Part shown: piece by piece, positions 8,634-18,134 of the stretch | Layout: each line of letters opens with the position of its first letter | Position numbering within the stretch: the stretch's first letter is position 1 | Source of the DNA: Desulfuromusa sp. | Lineage (GTDB): Bacteria > Desulfobacterota > Desulfuromonadia > Desulfuromonadales > Geopsychrobacteraceae | Reading direction: 5' to 3' | Length of the DNA stretch: 64,000 bases | NCBI GenBank assembly: GCA_016744595.1 | Contig: JADGEB010000019.1 | Coordinates: 1-64,000, forward strand | Position numbers and translations under genes: made by a program | Notes under the pieces: generated by a model | The model's database searches: none | Told to the model about the DNA's origin: nothing | The model's input: the letters and a program-made list of their open reading frames with translations, nothing else

Positions 8634-10406
8634 TTAATTTTTTATCCAGTTCACCAGACCTTTGGCAGCAAATATGGCCTTCAATTCATCTGGCAAAGAA
8701 GAAATTTTATATTCTTTGTCATTGACGATAATAGTGCCTCTCTCCAGGCTCACAATGACGTGATCTCCCGGTCGAAAAACATTAACAACGCCTGGCATAA
8801 CAATAATTGGAAGTCCCTGGTTTATTGCTGAACGATAAAAAATACGATTAACCGATTTAGCAATAATCGCTTTAATCCCAGCATGAACCAAACCTACCGC
8901 TGGATGTTCACGAGAACTCCCGCAACCAAAGTTTTCTCCCACAACAAGGATATCTCCGACCTGCACGTTTTGACTGAAGCTATCATCAATTCCCCTGAAC
9001 AAATGTGGTCGAATCTTTTCTGGATCAGAGCTGAAAACCTGATAAGTCAGATTGCCAGCAAACATCAGATCAGTGTTGAGATTATCAATATCGGCATAGT
9101 TCCAGATGCCATTCAACCGGCGACTGTTGTCTTTATTGACTTTTACGGACGCCAATTGTTCCCTTTGGTGAGGAAATTTATCGTTGTGAACCTCTTGGCG
9201 GGGATCACTAATTTCACCATTTACAGCAGACATAGCAACACAGGCTGGAGAAGCAAGATAGATCTGAGCGTTGACATTTCCCATGCGTCCCTTGAAATTA
9301 CGATTTGCAGTAGAAATAACCGTAAAGCCATCAGCAGGAATCCCCTGACCGGTTCCCAGACAGGGTCCACATGATGATGTCAAAATAATAGCGCCAGCAT
9401 CAAGGAGTGTGGTCAACAAACCCTCTTCCAATGCCTGCAAGTAAATTTGTTTTGAGGCGGGAACGACCAGAAGTTGAAACCCCCTGGCGACTTTTTTATC
9501 TTTGAGAATCTCAGCGGCGATACGAAGATCTTCCAGTCGACCGTTAGTACAAGTCCCGATAAGGCCTTGGTGTAATTTCGTTCCCTGAACTTCAGAAACA
9601 GCTCTGACATTATCCAACTGGTGTGGAGCAGCAACCAACGGAAACAGTTCGTTCAAATCGAGAACTAACTCCTGGGCATAAACAGCATCATGGTCAGCCC
9701 AGACACTCCTTTCGATCTTTTCATCCAGAAAACCTGCCAGAATGTCATCAGCAGGAAAAACAGCATTTTTAGCCCCCATTTCTGAGGCAAGATTTGTCAG
9801 GGTCATACGCTGAGCCATGGAGAGGGTTTCAACTCCCTCCCCGTGATATTCGATACTCATGTAATTAGCACCAGCAGTGCCAATCATCCCGATAATCCAC
9901 AGCGAAATATCTTTGGCATAAACTCCAGGCTGAAGCCTGCCATGCAGAGTCACTTTCAGTGATTCAGGAACACGAAACCAGGTTTTACCACGCTTCCATA
10001 GCCCTGCTGCCTCAGTTCTATCGATACCCGCTGCAAGAGTATTAAAAGCTCCAGCAGTACTGGTATGGCTATCAGAGCCGACAATGACCATCCCCGGCTT
10101 AGCATAATGGCTCATCAGCTGGTGACAAATACCTTGCCCGACATCATGGAACTTATTGATCCCATGTTCATTCACAAAATTACGAATTTGGCTGTGCTGA
10201 TTGGCCAATTTGGCATCAGTGGGTGGAGCATTATGATCAAGAACGATAAGTAGCTGGTCAGGATTTGCAATCCGGGTTCCACCCATCTGACGGAAGGTTT
10301 CTTTAATACTGGCAGTATTATCGTGAGTTAAAACAATATCGGGCTGTCGAAAGACAATAGAGCCACTTTCCGCACCAAGAATTTTTTCTACAAAAGTACG
10401 TCCCAT
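8634..10406 (-). CDS. Aconitase-family hydro-lyase (fused large and small domains)
   Basis: This [4Fe-4S] dehydratase has about 590 residues. The large domain (to about residue 400) carries the cluster ligands in IGTCTNGR and SSCGPCLGTG. The C-terminal swivel domain contains GENFGCGSSREH, the substrate-binding loop of aconitase/isopropylmalate isomerase small subunits. Fusion in one chain occurs in aconitases and some homoaconitase-like enzymes, whereas LeuCD is usually split. I start at the ATG at 10406 because MGRTFVEKIL matches the start of its neighbour (MGLTLIEKIL); an ATG four codons earlier is possible. It sits next to a second divergent paralog, so the pair probably acts on two related di- or tricarboxylates rather than only citrate. 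Confidence 0.85.
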   Translation of the reverse strand: MGRTFVEKILGAESGSIVFRQPDIVLTHDNTASIKETFRQMGGTRIANPDQLLIVLDHNAPPTDAKLANQHSQIRNFVNEHGINKFHDVGQGICHQLMSHYAKPGMVIVGSDSHTSTAGAFNTLAAGIDRTEAAGLWKRGKTWFRVPESLKVTLHGRLQPGVYAKDISLWIIGMIGTAGANYMSIEYHGEGVETLSMAQRMTLTNLASEMGAKNAVFPADDILAGFLDEKIERSVWADHDAVYAQELVLDLNELFPLVAAPHQLDNVRAVSEVQGTKLHQGLIGTCTNGRLEDLRIAAEILKDKKVARGFQLLVVPASKQIYLQALEEGLLTTLLDAGAIILTSSCGPCLGTGQGIPADGFTVISTANRNFKGRMGNVNAQIYLASPACVAMSAVNGEISDPRQEVHNDKFPHQREQLASVKVNKDNSRRLNGIWNYADIDNLNTDLMFAGNLTYQVFSSDPEKIRPHLFRGIDDSFSQNVQVGDILVVGENFGCGSSREHPAVGLVHAGIKAIIAKSVNRIFYRSAINQGLPIIVMPGVVNVFRPGDHVIVSLERGTIIVNDKEYKISSLPDELKAIFAAKGLVNWIKN

Positions 10407-10479
10407 TTTTACTTTCATAACAAAATTAAGAGCAAGGGGTTAAATAAACGCAGCGGGATATTCCAAGCAAAACAGTAAC

Positions 10480-12288
10480 TTAGCCCAGCAAACCATTACG
10501 TTGATATATTTCCATTTGTACCCTGGAAAACTTATCTATCTGACCAGTTTTGCCGTTTCTCAGATTACAAATAGTGCCGGTTGCAAAGTTGACCCTGATC
10601 TGGTCACGTTGTTTTATCTCCAACGTAGAAATGTCGTCATATTGCAAAATAGGAAATGCGGCATTTATGGCGTTACGCTCATAGATTGAGCCAAATGACC
10701 GAGCAAGAATCGCCTGTACTCCCAAAGACTTGAAACAATCCACAGCCTGCTGGCGCGAACTCCCTGCACCAAAATTCTCACCAACAATAATGATATCATC
10801 AGGTGTTACCTGCTGGGAAAAGTCTTCCCAACCTTTCAAGTTATCAAAAGTGTAGGCTCCCATTTCATTGAGATCAGTGATAGTGAGATAGCGGTTATGA
10901 AAAATCATGTCGGTATCAATATTGTCTTGCTCAACAAGCCAAACCTTCCCTTCAATAAGGGTCGGTGCTGATTTGACTGCTACTGCAACCTTGACTGCTG
11001 GACGGTCGAAAAAAGCTGTTGAGGTAAAAACTTGAGGAGACTCCGGGATATTGTTCTCAGTGGTAATATACCCAGCGACTGCTGAGGCAGCAACATCTGC
11101 TGGCGACCCCAGATAAACCAATCCAGCTCCTTGCTTCCCTGTAAAGTTACGGTTTCCGGTACTCACTGTTACCTCATTTGGCCCATTCTGCCCAACCTGA
11201 CCAGAAGCACAACCGGCACAACCGGCATTGCTGACTAAAGCACCGGAATCTTTAAATATCTTGATCAAACCATCATCCAGAGCACGAAGCCAAATTTCAT
11301 CAGTTGCTGGAACAATCTTAAGAACAACACCGGGAGCAACTTTACGACTTTCCAGTATTCTTGCTGCCTCTATCAAGTCTTCATAACGACCGTTGGTACA
11401 ACTACCAATAAATGCAGAATCGATTTTAATCCCTTCTAACCTTCCGATATTAATGGTATCAGAAGGGCGTCCGGGGCGTGACATCATTGGAACGAATGTA
11501 CTTAAATCAAGTTCAAACGACTGTTCATAACAAGCATCAGCATCTGCCATTATTTTTTCGACTTCAGCACCAGAGTATTTTTCAACAATGTCAACAACAT
11601 CATCAGAAGGGGGAAAAAGAATAATAATGGCACCAAGTTCGGTGGCCATAGAAGCGATCGTAATCCTCTCATCGAGAGTAAATTTAGCTACATCTTCACC
11701 ATAGACCTCTACCGAATAGCCAAGAAGTTGATTTGCACCAAAACAGTTGAGAAGATTCAAAACAATATGTTTGGCAGAAAGACCTTCAGGACGCTTGCCT
11801 TGGAGTGTCAATTTTACCGATTTTGGAACCTTGAACCAACATTGACCGTCAGCAAATGCCGCAGCAACATCCTGGTCTCCCATACCCTGACCAAATGCCC
11901 CAATTGCACCGAGAATATTGGCATGTGAATCAGTAGAAACAAGAGTACTGCCAGGGACAACAAGACCTTTCTCGACAACTAGATGAGTTCCGATGCCAGA
12001 ATTCACATCATAGATATTTATATTATTTTCACGAGCATAAAGGCGACAATACTGTTGGTTAGCCGCGTAATTTTGATCTGATCCTGTCGGATTACAGTCG
12101 AAAGTGAAATAAGTTTTTGCCGGGTCATCAATATCTAAGCCATGGTGGACAAGATTTTTGACAACATTTGCACCACCAAAATCACGTGCAACACGCACAT
12201 CTATCTTGATATCGATGATATCACCTGGCCCCACCTCGTTTTGTTCAGAGTGGTTGAGCAGAATTTTTTCTATAAGTGTCAGACCCAT
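10480..12288 (-). CDS. Second aconitase-family hydro-lyase (fused domains)
   Basis: This is a 602-residue paralog of the downstream gene with the same order: Fe-S-binding large domain, then swivel domain. Cluster ligands lie in IGSCTNGR (about residue 300) and GCAGCASGQ; the latter differs from the GPCLG loop of its neighbour. The small-domain loop is GENFGAGSSRQQ, with Ala where the neighbour has Cys. These differences near the active site suggest a different substrate. A GGAG ribosome site precedes the ATG. The gene follows the HD-domain gene by 35 bases and precedes the other aconitase by about 70, so all are probably one transcript. Isopropylmalate-, dimethylmalate- or homoaconitate-type chemistry are all possible. 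Confidence 0.83.
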   Translation of the reverse strand: MGLTLIEKILLNHSEQNEVGPGDIIDIKIDVRVARDFGGANVVKNLVHHGLDIDDPAKTYFTFDCNPTGSDQNYAANQQYCRLYARENNINIYDVNSGIGTHLVVEKGLVVPGSTLVSTDSHANILGAIGAFGQGMGDQDVAAAFADGQCWFKVPKSVKLTLQGKRPEGLSAKHIVLNLLNCFGANQLLGYSVEVYGEDVAKFTLDERITIASMATELGAIIILFPPSDDVVDIVEKYSGAEVEKIMADADACYEQSFELDLSTFVPMMSRPGRPSDTINIGRLEGIKIDSAFIGSCTNGRYEDLIEAARILESRKVAPGVVLKIVPATDEIWLRALDDGLIKIFKDSGALVSNAGCAGCASGQVGQNGPNEVTVSTGNRNFTGKQGAGLVYLGSPADVAASAVAGYITTENNIPESPQVFTSTAFFDRPAVKVAVAVKSAPTLIEGKVWLVEQDNIDTDMIFHNRYLTITDLNEMGAYTFDNLKGWEDFSQQVTPDDIIIVGENFGAGSSRQQAVDCFKSLGVQAILARSFGSIYERNAINAAFPILQYDDISTLEIKQRDQIRVNFATGTICNLRNGKTGQIDKFSRVQMEIYQRNGLLG

Positions 12289-12323
12289 TTAGATCTCCAA
12301 GGGGCTAAAGACCTCACCACTCA

Positions 12324-12890
12324 TCAAAGCTTGAATTTGTCTTTGAATGGCAAAAAAGTCATAAAATCGGCATGATGCACCAAGTGAGCTTCAGTCGTTC
12401 TTTTGACCAGATCACCCTCGGAAGCGTGAGTTGCAATAATATGAAGAACTGGAGCTGGAATTTCGTACCTTTCAGCAACAGAAACACCACTGAAAGGATG
12501 ACGAAGAAGTTGGCCATAAGGGCCTGGGACGACATTCCCTTCCGCATCGCGAATATATTCGAACAACTTACCAACATCAGCTAAAATAGCTCCTGCAATG
12601 AGGGTATCCATATTGACTGGTAGTTCACCATGGTAAAATTCATTGCACTTCTCTCCTGCAGCTTTGGCAATATGAACAACACTGCGTTTATGCTCCATGA
12701 AAGTGACCTGCAAATCGGGGCCACAAAGCAGGGTAAAAGGGATGGTCAATAAATCATCTAGAGTCAAAGAACTTCTCTCTAATGCAACCGCCCAAACATT
12801 GGTGACTTTCTCGCGAAGAGAACCATCTTCAATCCAGTTAATCTCAGGCCAGATTGATAAAATTTCCGTATGAGAATCATTTTTCAGCAC
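12324..12890 (-). CDS. HD-domain phosphohydrolase-like protein
   Basis: The 188-residue protein has the helical HD arrangement: a His-rich first helix around EHKRSVVHIA, GAILADVGK as the HD-like metal site region (Asp in AILAD), HPFSG, then IATHASEG and a final VHHADF. HD proteins are metal-dependent phosphohydrolases acting on nucleotides or phosphorylated small molecules. The start is a GTG with GGAG upstream. It lies between CitF and the aconitase genes, 35 to 55 bases from each, so co-transcription is likely. Its job there is unclear. Perhaps it handles a cofactor or thioester by-product, but that is speculation. Confidence 0.62.
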   Translation of the reverse strand: MLKNDSHTEILSIWPEINWIEDGSLREKVTNVWAVALERSSLTLDDLLTIPFTLLCGPDLQVTFMEHKRSVVHIAKAAGEKCNEFYHGELPVNMDTLIAGAILADVGKLFEYIRDAEGNVVPGPYGQLLRHPFSGVSVAERYEIPAPVLHIIATHASEGDLVKRTTEAHLVHHADFMTFLPFKDKFKL

Positions 12891-12944
12891 TATCCACGCA
12901 TCTCCCTACTCTAAGTTAGTCAAGCTAAGTGTGATCAACACAAA

Positions 12945-14504
12945 CTAAATCCCGACTTGTCGAATCGAATCAATAACAGTCCCATCAACCCACTTTACCG
13001 CTGCAACAATGTCATCACCAAGTTGGGGAAGTTCTGGTTTTCCACAGATCCGTTCAGCTTCTGCCTTCAGTTCCTCCAGAGATTTCAGAGGTAAATTGGA
13101 TCCCTTCACTGCATCAATCAAGTCCTGACGCAAAGGATTGATCGCAATTCCCCGCTCTGTAACAATGACATCAATCAACTCTCCGGGAGCACACAGAGTC
13201 GTTACGGATTCCCTAACAACAGGAATTCGTCCCCGAAAAAGAGGAAGAGGCAAAATGACACACTTGGCAAAAAGACAGTTTTGCCATCCACCAATACCAT
13301 GGAGAAGATAACCATCTGAATGAGTTACAACATTGCCATTAAAGTTAAGATCAATTTCGGTGGCGCCAAGAATTGCAACATCAACCATCGAGGCAAAGTT
13401 CCCTTTTCCATGGTAGTTGTAGCTGGTAAATGGACTTGTCGTTACATGATTTGAATTGTCATTCAGAGAACGTATTCCTTCGAGATCAAAAGTCTGCCCA
13501 TCAAGAATATGATCAGTCAAACCTTGCTCTAACATTTCCACCAGATATTTATTACTACCACCACGTGCAAACCTGCTGGTCACCCCACCTTTCTCCAGCA
13601 TCTCCGCAAAATAAATGCCGATGGAGAGAGAGGTTCCACCGGCACCAGCCTGAAAGGAAAAACCCTCTCGGACCAAACCTGCTTGCTGACAAAACCGAGC
13701 CGCCATTTCTGCCAGATAAAGGCGATCAGGACTGCGGGTGATCTGTGTGGTTCCAGATACAATTTTTTCGGGAATTCCAACTTTTTCAACTACCACGGTA
13801 TAGTCAACATGATTCCCCTGTATCTGCCATGGCACACAGGGAAAAGGGACAAGATTGTCCGTTATGACTATGACTTTTTCGGCGTATTCGGAATCAGCCA
13901 GAGCAAAACCTAGAGATCCGCAAGCTGTCTCCCCATAAAGACCGTTGGCGTTGCCAAAAGCATCTGCTGATGGTGCCGCAATGACAGCAATATCGATTTC
14001 AAGCTCACCATCCTGAATCGCTTGATAACGCCCGCCATGGGAACGCAACACACCAAGGCCACGCATTTTACCCTGACTGCAATAGCGCCCAAGAGCGCCA
14101 TTCATGCTCCCCTCAATATGATGTACCACCCCATTTTCAAGGTATTTAATAATCGGCTTGTGACAAGGGAAAGATGCTGAAGGAGCCCAGACAAGGTTCT
14201 TCACTCCAAGCTCAGCCGCAATATCAAAAATCTGGTTGGCAATTAAATCCCCATCACGAAAATGGTGATGGGTTGAAATCGTCATACCATCAGCTAATCC
14301 TGATTTAACTAAAGCCTCTTTCAAGGTAGGAATTAATTTATTCCCATCGCTGGGATAGTCTGCACAACTGACAATGGGACGACCATGGGTACGACCTCGT
14401 GGCTTGTACTTGCCGATTCCCAGATATGGTTCAACAGGAACATCATTGATCATTACAGGGACTAAACGACCAAGCGCATTTTTAACAAGACTTGGTTTAT
14501 TCAT
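12945..14504 (-). CDS. citF: Citrate lyase alpha subunit-like CoA/ACP transferase
   Basis: This 519-residue protein matches the citrate lyase alpha subunit (CitF), which transfers the tricarboxylate onto the acyl carrier protein. Recognisable blocks are YKPRGRTHGRPIVSC near residue 35, STHHHFRDGD near 77 and APSADAFGNANG near 180, with GAGGTSLSIG further on. The length is near that of known CitF. The gene overlaps the upstream CitDE fusion by eight bases, indicating coupled translation. No citC, citX or citG lies in this window, and the partner carrier domain looks unable to bear the usual prosthetic group, so it may work as a transferase in a citrate-lyase-like reaction on another substrate such as citramalate or a substituted citrate. 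Confidence 0.87.
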   Translation of the reverse strand: MNKPSLVKNALGRLVPVMINDVPVEPYLGIGKYKPRGRTHGRPIVSCADYPSDGNKLIPTLKEALVKSGLADGMTISTHHHFRDGDLIANQIFDIAAELGVKNLVWAPSASFPCHKPIIKYLENGVVHHIEGSMNGALGRYCSQGKMRGLGVLRSHGGRYQAIQDGELEIDIAVIAAPSADAFGNANGLYGETACGSLGFALADSEYAEKVIVITDNLVPFPCVPWQIQGNHVDYTVVVEKVGIPEKIVSGTTQITRSPDRLYLAEMAARFCQQAGLVREGFSFQAGAGGTSLSIGIYFAEMLEKGGVTSRFARGGSNKYLVEMLEQGLTDHILDGQTFDLEGIRSLNDNSNHVTTSPFTSYNYHGKGNFASMVDVAILGATEIDLNFNGNVVTHSDGYLLHGIGGWQNCLFAKCVILPLPLFRGRIPVVRESVTTLCAPGELIDVIVTERGIAINPLRQDLIDAVKGSNLPLKSLEELKAEAERICGKPELPQLGDDIVAAVKWVDGTVIDSIRQVGI

Positions 14505-15714
14505 TTTCCAATCTCCAGTCTTTGAGGATTATTCCCGAAGAGATCGCGCGATTGATGGTTTGTATGGATCTTTCTACAACAGGCGGATCAATCATTTTGG
14601 AGCCGAGAGAGACAACACCAAGCCCTTTTTTTTCTGCATCTTCAAAACACAGAACAATTTTTTTTGCGGAGGAGATATCTTCAGACGAAGGCAGGAAGGT
14701 TTCATTGGCAATCTTGACTTGAGCAGGATGAATGCAACCGATACCCTGGAAACCAATGGATTTGGCCTGCTGAACAGTACTCAGCAAACCATCCATATCC
14801 TGAAAATCTGAAAAAACCGAATCAATAGGCTGGACACCTGCAGCGTGGCAAGCATTGACTAATGAACTCTTGGCATATAACGACTCTCGGCTTTCCACCG
14901 TGCGCTTAACTCCGAGATCGGCACAATAATCTTCGAGACCGAGTGCCACCGCCACAACATTTTTGGCAGCAGAAGCAATCTCATAAGCCTTGATGACTCC
15001 AAGGGCGCTTTCGATAATCGGCATCAGATAAATCGTATCGGTGAGTCCTTCTTGTTGTTGTAGCTCGTAAATTTTATCGTTCACCTGCCGAATCTGATCG
15101 CCAGACTCACATTTAGGCAACAAAATAAGATGAACATTGTGCGCGACAAGTTCTTTTAAGTCATCCAGCCCTCGTGGCAGTTGATTGATTCTCACCATTC
15201 GCTCAGCACCATAGAAGTCGACTTGACGCAAGGCATTTCGAACCAGTAACAATGCTTCATCTTTTTTAGTGGGAGCGACGGAATCTTCCAGGTCGAGAAT
15301 AACTCCATGTGCCCCGTAAATTCCCGCGTTGATCATCATCTTGGGGGAATTACCAGGAAGATACAACCTCGAGAAACGCATCCGGTCAGCAGTTGTCGAA
15401 TAACAATTCTCATCAATGAATTCAGGTAAATACGGGGAAAGATCCGGTATCAACTGGCGCGCTGCGGCTTCAATCCTGGCCGCCAGAACAAAATCAAAAG
15501 CCCCGAAATCCTCAATCGTCAGACGAGCATGCCTGATACCGAAATGCTGAAGCAATTCGCGTCCGACAGTTAAGATCTTTTCCCCATAAAGCGCACTAAC
15601 TTTGCTGTCGAGGCAGATATCGAGCCCACCATCGTCTGTAATTTCCAGAGTCACGTAGCAATCGCCACGAACAGTCTTCCCCCTGTTGCCACTAGACACC
15701 TTTTTTCCAACCAT
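14497..15714 (-). CDS. CitD-CitE fusion: acyl-carrier domain plus citryl-CoA-lyase-like (HpcH/HpaI) domain
   Basis: Residues about 5-90 resemble CitD, the acyl carrier of citrate lyase. From about residue 110 a CitE-type HpcH/HpaI aldolase TIM barrel follows, with RMRFSRLYLPGNSPKM, GVILDLEDSVAP and ALGLEDYCADLG carrying the acidic metal ligands. CitE cleaves the C-C bond of the citryl thioester to acetyl thioester plus oxaloacetate. Natural CitD-CitE fusion is unusual because the two are normally separate genes. By hand alignment to enterobacterial CitD, the residue in the S-G-D/S-S-D motif that carries the phosphoribosyl-dephospho-CoA is Arg here (TVRGDC, about residue 16). The start is taken at the ATG at 15714; a GTG directly before it is also possible. 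Confidence 0.78.
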   Translation of the reverse strand: MVGKKVSSGNRGKTVRGDCYVTLEITDDGGLDICLDSKVSALYGEKILTVGRELLQHFGIRHARLTIEDFGAFDFVLAARIEAAARQLIPDLSPYLPEFIDENCYSTTADRMRFSRLYLPGNSPKMMINAGIYGAHGVILDLEDSVAPTKKDEALLLVRNALRQVDFYGAERMVRINQLPRGLDDLKELVAHNVHLILLPKCESGDQIRQVNDKIYELQQQEGLTDTIYLMPIIESALGVIKAYEIASAAKNVVAVALGLEDYCADLGVKRTVESRESLYAKSSLVNACHAAGVQPIDSVFSDFQDMDGLLSTVQQAKSIGFQGIGCIHPAQVKIANETFLPSSEDISSAKKIVLCFEDAEKKGLGVVSLGSKMIDPPVVERSIQTINRAISSGIILKDWRLENE

Positions 15715-15748
15715 CACACTATCCCCAGAGCGTCATTAATAAGTTCGC

Positions 15749-16672
15749 TCAATTTTTAAATACAAAGCTTTTGGTTACCCGATAGTTCTTGTACTGCTGA
15801 TAGATATTTTTACTCCACTCTCTGACATACTTGATATAAACGTGGGTAAACAACATCAGATCAAAACTCAAAGCAAATAGCATATGAACCATTTTTGATT
15901 TAAGCAGAAGAATGTCATTGTCTGCAGCACCAAACAGAATTGAGCTCCAGCCCGACAAATAAAGAATCGGAAATACCGACAAAACAAACAGATACCAAAA
16001 TTTCTGAGCTGGGTTGAATTCGTGTCGCAAAATCTTTTTATCTTGTTGCGCACGAAAAATATGAGCATAAGTATTACGCAACCAATCCAGGTCCTGCGAT
16101 CCCCAAGTGAATATCTTCTTCAGGGTACGTCTGAAATGGCAGATATCGTAACGATAATAAAGGTAAGGAATGATGATCGAGAAAATCCCAATAGCTCGGT
16201 GGCCATATTTCAGTACGCCCCCTTCCATGGCTCCCAGCGTCTCCGAATAATGGGAGTGCGTCACACCGGTCGCAGCAAGAGAAATAATGACCAGAGCAGC
16301 AATCAGGTGAACAATTTTTTCCACCCGCCTGAAACCCAAAGTATATTCCTTGAGGGACTTATTCACCTGAGGACAAGCATTAACGCAGCGATAGCAACGA
16401 CGACATTCCTCCTCAACAATATTTTCCAAAGCCATCGAGGTACGCTGATTCTGGATAAAAACCCGGCCGACATTGAGCCGCACAACCGGGCAGTTATCAA
16501 TACAGTTGCCACAAGCCAGACATGCAGAATCGCCGACGATTCTATCCGATTCCAGCAACCTGGTATTATCGTTAATTCCCTTTGATAGCAGACGAAAACG
16601 AGCCACCGGGCTCCGGGCTTCGTCCAAGACAAAATGGGAATGCAGGTTATTCAGTTTAAATCCGGTTTTCAT
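15749..16672 (-). CDS. Ferredoxin-cytochrome b membrane protein (quinone-linking subunit)
   Basis: The N-terminal 110 residues hold two 4Fe-4S motifs (CLACGNCIDNCP and CRRCYRCVNACP). Residues about 120-300 form four membrane helices with His residues suited to haem ligation (KIVHLIA, KYGHRAIG, KMVHMLFA, LFTHVYIK), resembling the cytochrome b subunit of formate dehydrogenase-N or respiratory anchor proteins. It is co-directional with FrdAB-like and fumarase-like genes, with gaps of around 30 bases. The likely role is to exchange electrons between the cytoplasmic FrdAB-like module and the menaquinone pool. The combination of cluster domain and b-type cytochrome in one chain is reasonable for an anaerobe, but its exact partner is inferred. 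Confidence 0.72.
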   Translation of the reverse strand: MKTGFKLNNLHSHFVLDEARSPVARFRLLSKGINDNTRLLESDRIVGDSACLACGNCIDNCPVVRLNVGRVFIQNQRTSMALENIVEEECRRCYRCVNACPQVNKSLKEYTLGFRRVEKIVHLIAALVIISLAATGVTHSHYSETLGAMEGGVLKYGHRAIGIFSIIIPYLYYRYDICHFRRTLKKIFTWGSQDLDWLRNTYAHIFRAQQDKKILRHEFNPAQKFWYLFVLSVFPILYLSGWSSILFGAADNDILLLKSKMVHMLFALSFDLMLFTHVYIKYVREWSKNIYQQYKNYRVTKSFVFKN

Positions 16673-16701
16673 AATAATCCTCGCTTTTATAACTGATCAA
16701 A

Positions 16702-17583
16702 TCAGCCCAGAGCCATTGAGCCGTTTGAAGAAAAAGCGACGGTAGAGCGCCTCGGCTCCACGCAACAACAAGGTCTTGCACAGACAACCCTGATTCCGCT
16801 CGCACGTAACGGACCGATGTTGAGAAATGTTCCCAATGCTGAGGCATCCCCACCAAGCCCCAGAGCACCGGCCTTTTCAGCATTTACAATTGCGGTAATC
16901 TTTTGTTCCCATTCGCTTTGTTTGCGCAAATCACCAGTGGACATTGCCTCTAACATCCGGATACTGGCTTCAGCATGGGATCTACCCACTCCAATGGCTA
17001 AAATTGCCGGCGTACAACCGAGATTTCGTACTTCTTCCGCCATCCACTCAGCACTTTGTCCTAACACATTATCGATGCTGCGCTTATGGAACACCCGATG
17101 GGTTTTGGCACGAATTTCCGGGCCTCCTCCCTGCAATAAAACTGTTACGGATAATTGACTGCCCGGTACGGGTTTGCAAACAACAGGAACTGGCAAGATC
17201 TCCCCAGGATCATCATACAATCCCTTGGATTGCTCAACTCTTTCAATATCATTCCCTTGCACAGCCATCGGTCTCCCGGGCAAAGTACGCAACCCCTGAG
17301 CGACTCCAGCATGAATCGCTGTCAGCCAAGCGGCCGGCAAAACGATTTCATCACCAATTTCAGCAAACAGATGAGGTATCCCGGTGTCATCACAAAGGGG
17401 AGAATGGTTTTTGTTTGCAGCTTGTGCGTTTTCTAATAATCTTTCCAAGGCCCAGCGTGCGTTCGGATGTGTTTCTTTTTCAATAGCAGCTGAAAATGCT
17501 TCCAACTGGTCTGGGCGATAAGATGACCCCGCTTTGACCAAACATTCACTGACACCATCACAAATATTCTGACAATTCAACAT
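16702..17583 (-). CDS. Class I fumarase / tartrate dehydratase alpha-type subunit
   Basis: This 293-residue protein matches the alpha (Fe-S) half of class I fumarases and TtdA. Visible family blocks are PLCDDTGIPHLF (first Cys ligand), LGCTPAILAIGVGRSHAEA and ALGLGGDASALG, with a Cys-rich segment near the end (RPCCCVEPRRS). These enzymes use a [4Fe-4S] cluster to hydrate a C=C bond next to a carboxylate. The beta-type partner is immediately upstream with a 20-base gap, as in two-subunit fumarases and TtdAB. The HAEAS tail of the third motif departs from the usual GIGG wording, so a substrate other than fumarate is quite possible. Confidence 0.82.
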   Translation of the reverse strand: MLNCQNICDGVSECLVKAGSSYRPDQLEAFSAAIEKETHPNARWALERLLENAQAANKNHSPLCDDTGIPHLFAEIGDEIVLPAAWLTAIHAGVAQGLRTLPGRPMAVQGNDIERVEQSKGLYDDPGEILPVPVVCKPVPGSQLSVTVLLQGGGPEIRAKTHRVFHKRSIDNVLGQSAEWMAEEVRNLGCTPAILAIGVGRSHAEASIRMLEAMSTGDLRKQSEWEQKITAIVNAEKAGALGLGGDASALGTFLNIGPLRASGIRVVCARPCCCVEPRRSTVAFSSNGSMALG

Positions 17584-17603
17584 ATGAACCTCATTCTGAG
17601 GGG

Positions 17604-18134
17604 TTAGTAAATCGTTTCACCGTGAGCAATAGCAACTATGGCGGGTAACCCCTTTACCTCAACTTCATAGAGAGCCTCCATGCCCTCCTCTGGATACATG
17701 ACAACCCTTTGACTCAGCATTTTTTCTGCAAAGAGTGCCGTTATTGGCGGAGTAATCGCAAAAACTGAATTTTCGGCCTTTAACGATGTAACCGTTTCAG
17801 CACCTAACGACCCCTTACCCAGATGGATTTTCACTCCAGCCTTTGAAAGCGTTGGGATACTGCCTTCGATGTCAAGTTTGTTACTCGTTGTCGGACCTAT
17901 CCCTGCCGGGCTAACTGCTGTATGAAAAATAAGTGCTCCCACCAGTGGTACCGGAATAGAGTCACCGTTACCGGACTCCAACAATAAAGCCAGTTTGGGG
18001 AGTACCGCATCACGGCCGCAAAGAATTGCCCCACTGACCTCTATGTGATCACCGACTTTAAGCTTGCTAATATCGCTATCCTGAAGGGGGATTTGCAATT
18101 GGATCGACCTGCGTACTGTTTCGTCTTCACTCAT
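17604..18134 (-). CDS. Class I fumarase / tartrate dehydratase beta-type subunit
   Basis: This 176-residue protein is the size of TtdB or the C-terminal half of class I fumarase. It contains VGDHIEVSGAILCGRDA, AGIGPTTSNKLD and LGKGSLG. The TTS and GKG elements bind substrate carboxylates in this family. Its ATG overlaps the stop of the FrdB-like gene (ATGA), so translation is coupled and the hydratase is made together with the flavoprotein module. Hydration of the product of the FrdAB-like enzyme, or dehydration to supply it, is the simplest reading. Confidence 0.82.
   Translation of the reverse strand: MSEDETVRRSIQLQIPLQDSDISKLKVGDHIEVSGAILCGRDAVLPKLALLLESGNGDSIPVPLVGALIFHTAVSPAGIGPTTSNKLDIEGSIPTLSKAGVKIHLGKGSLGAETVTSLKAENSVFAITPPITALFAEKMLSQRVVMYPEEGMEALYEVEVKGLPAIVAIAHGETIY

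Noticed and set aside
8883..9374. A 163-codon plus-strand frame opposite the first aconitase
   Set aside because: Antisense shadow of a well-supported gene.
16022..16585. A 187-codon plus-strand frame opposite the ferredoxin-cytochrome b gene
   Set aside because: It is antisense to a gene with two clear 4Fe-4S motifs and membrane helices, has no ribosome site and no recognisable domain.
16944..17486. A 180-codon plus-strand frame opposite the fumarase alpha gene
   Set aside because: The opposite strand carries the family motifs and coupled starts; this frame shows none.
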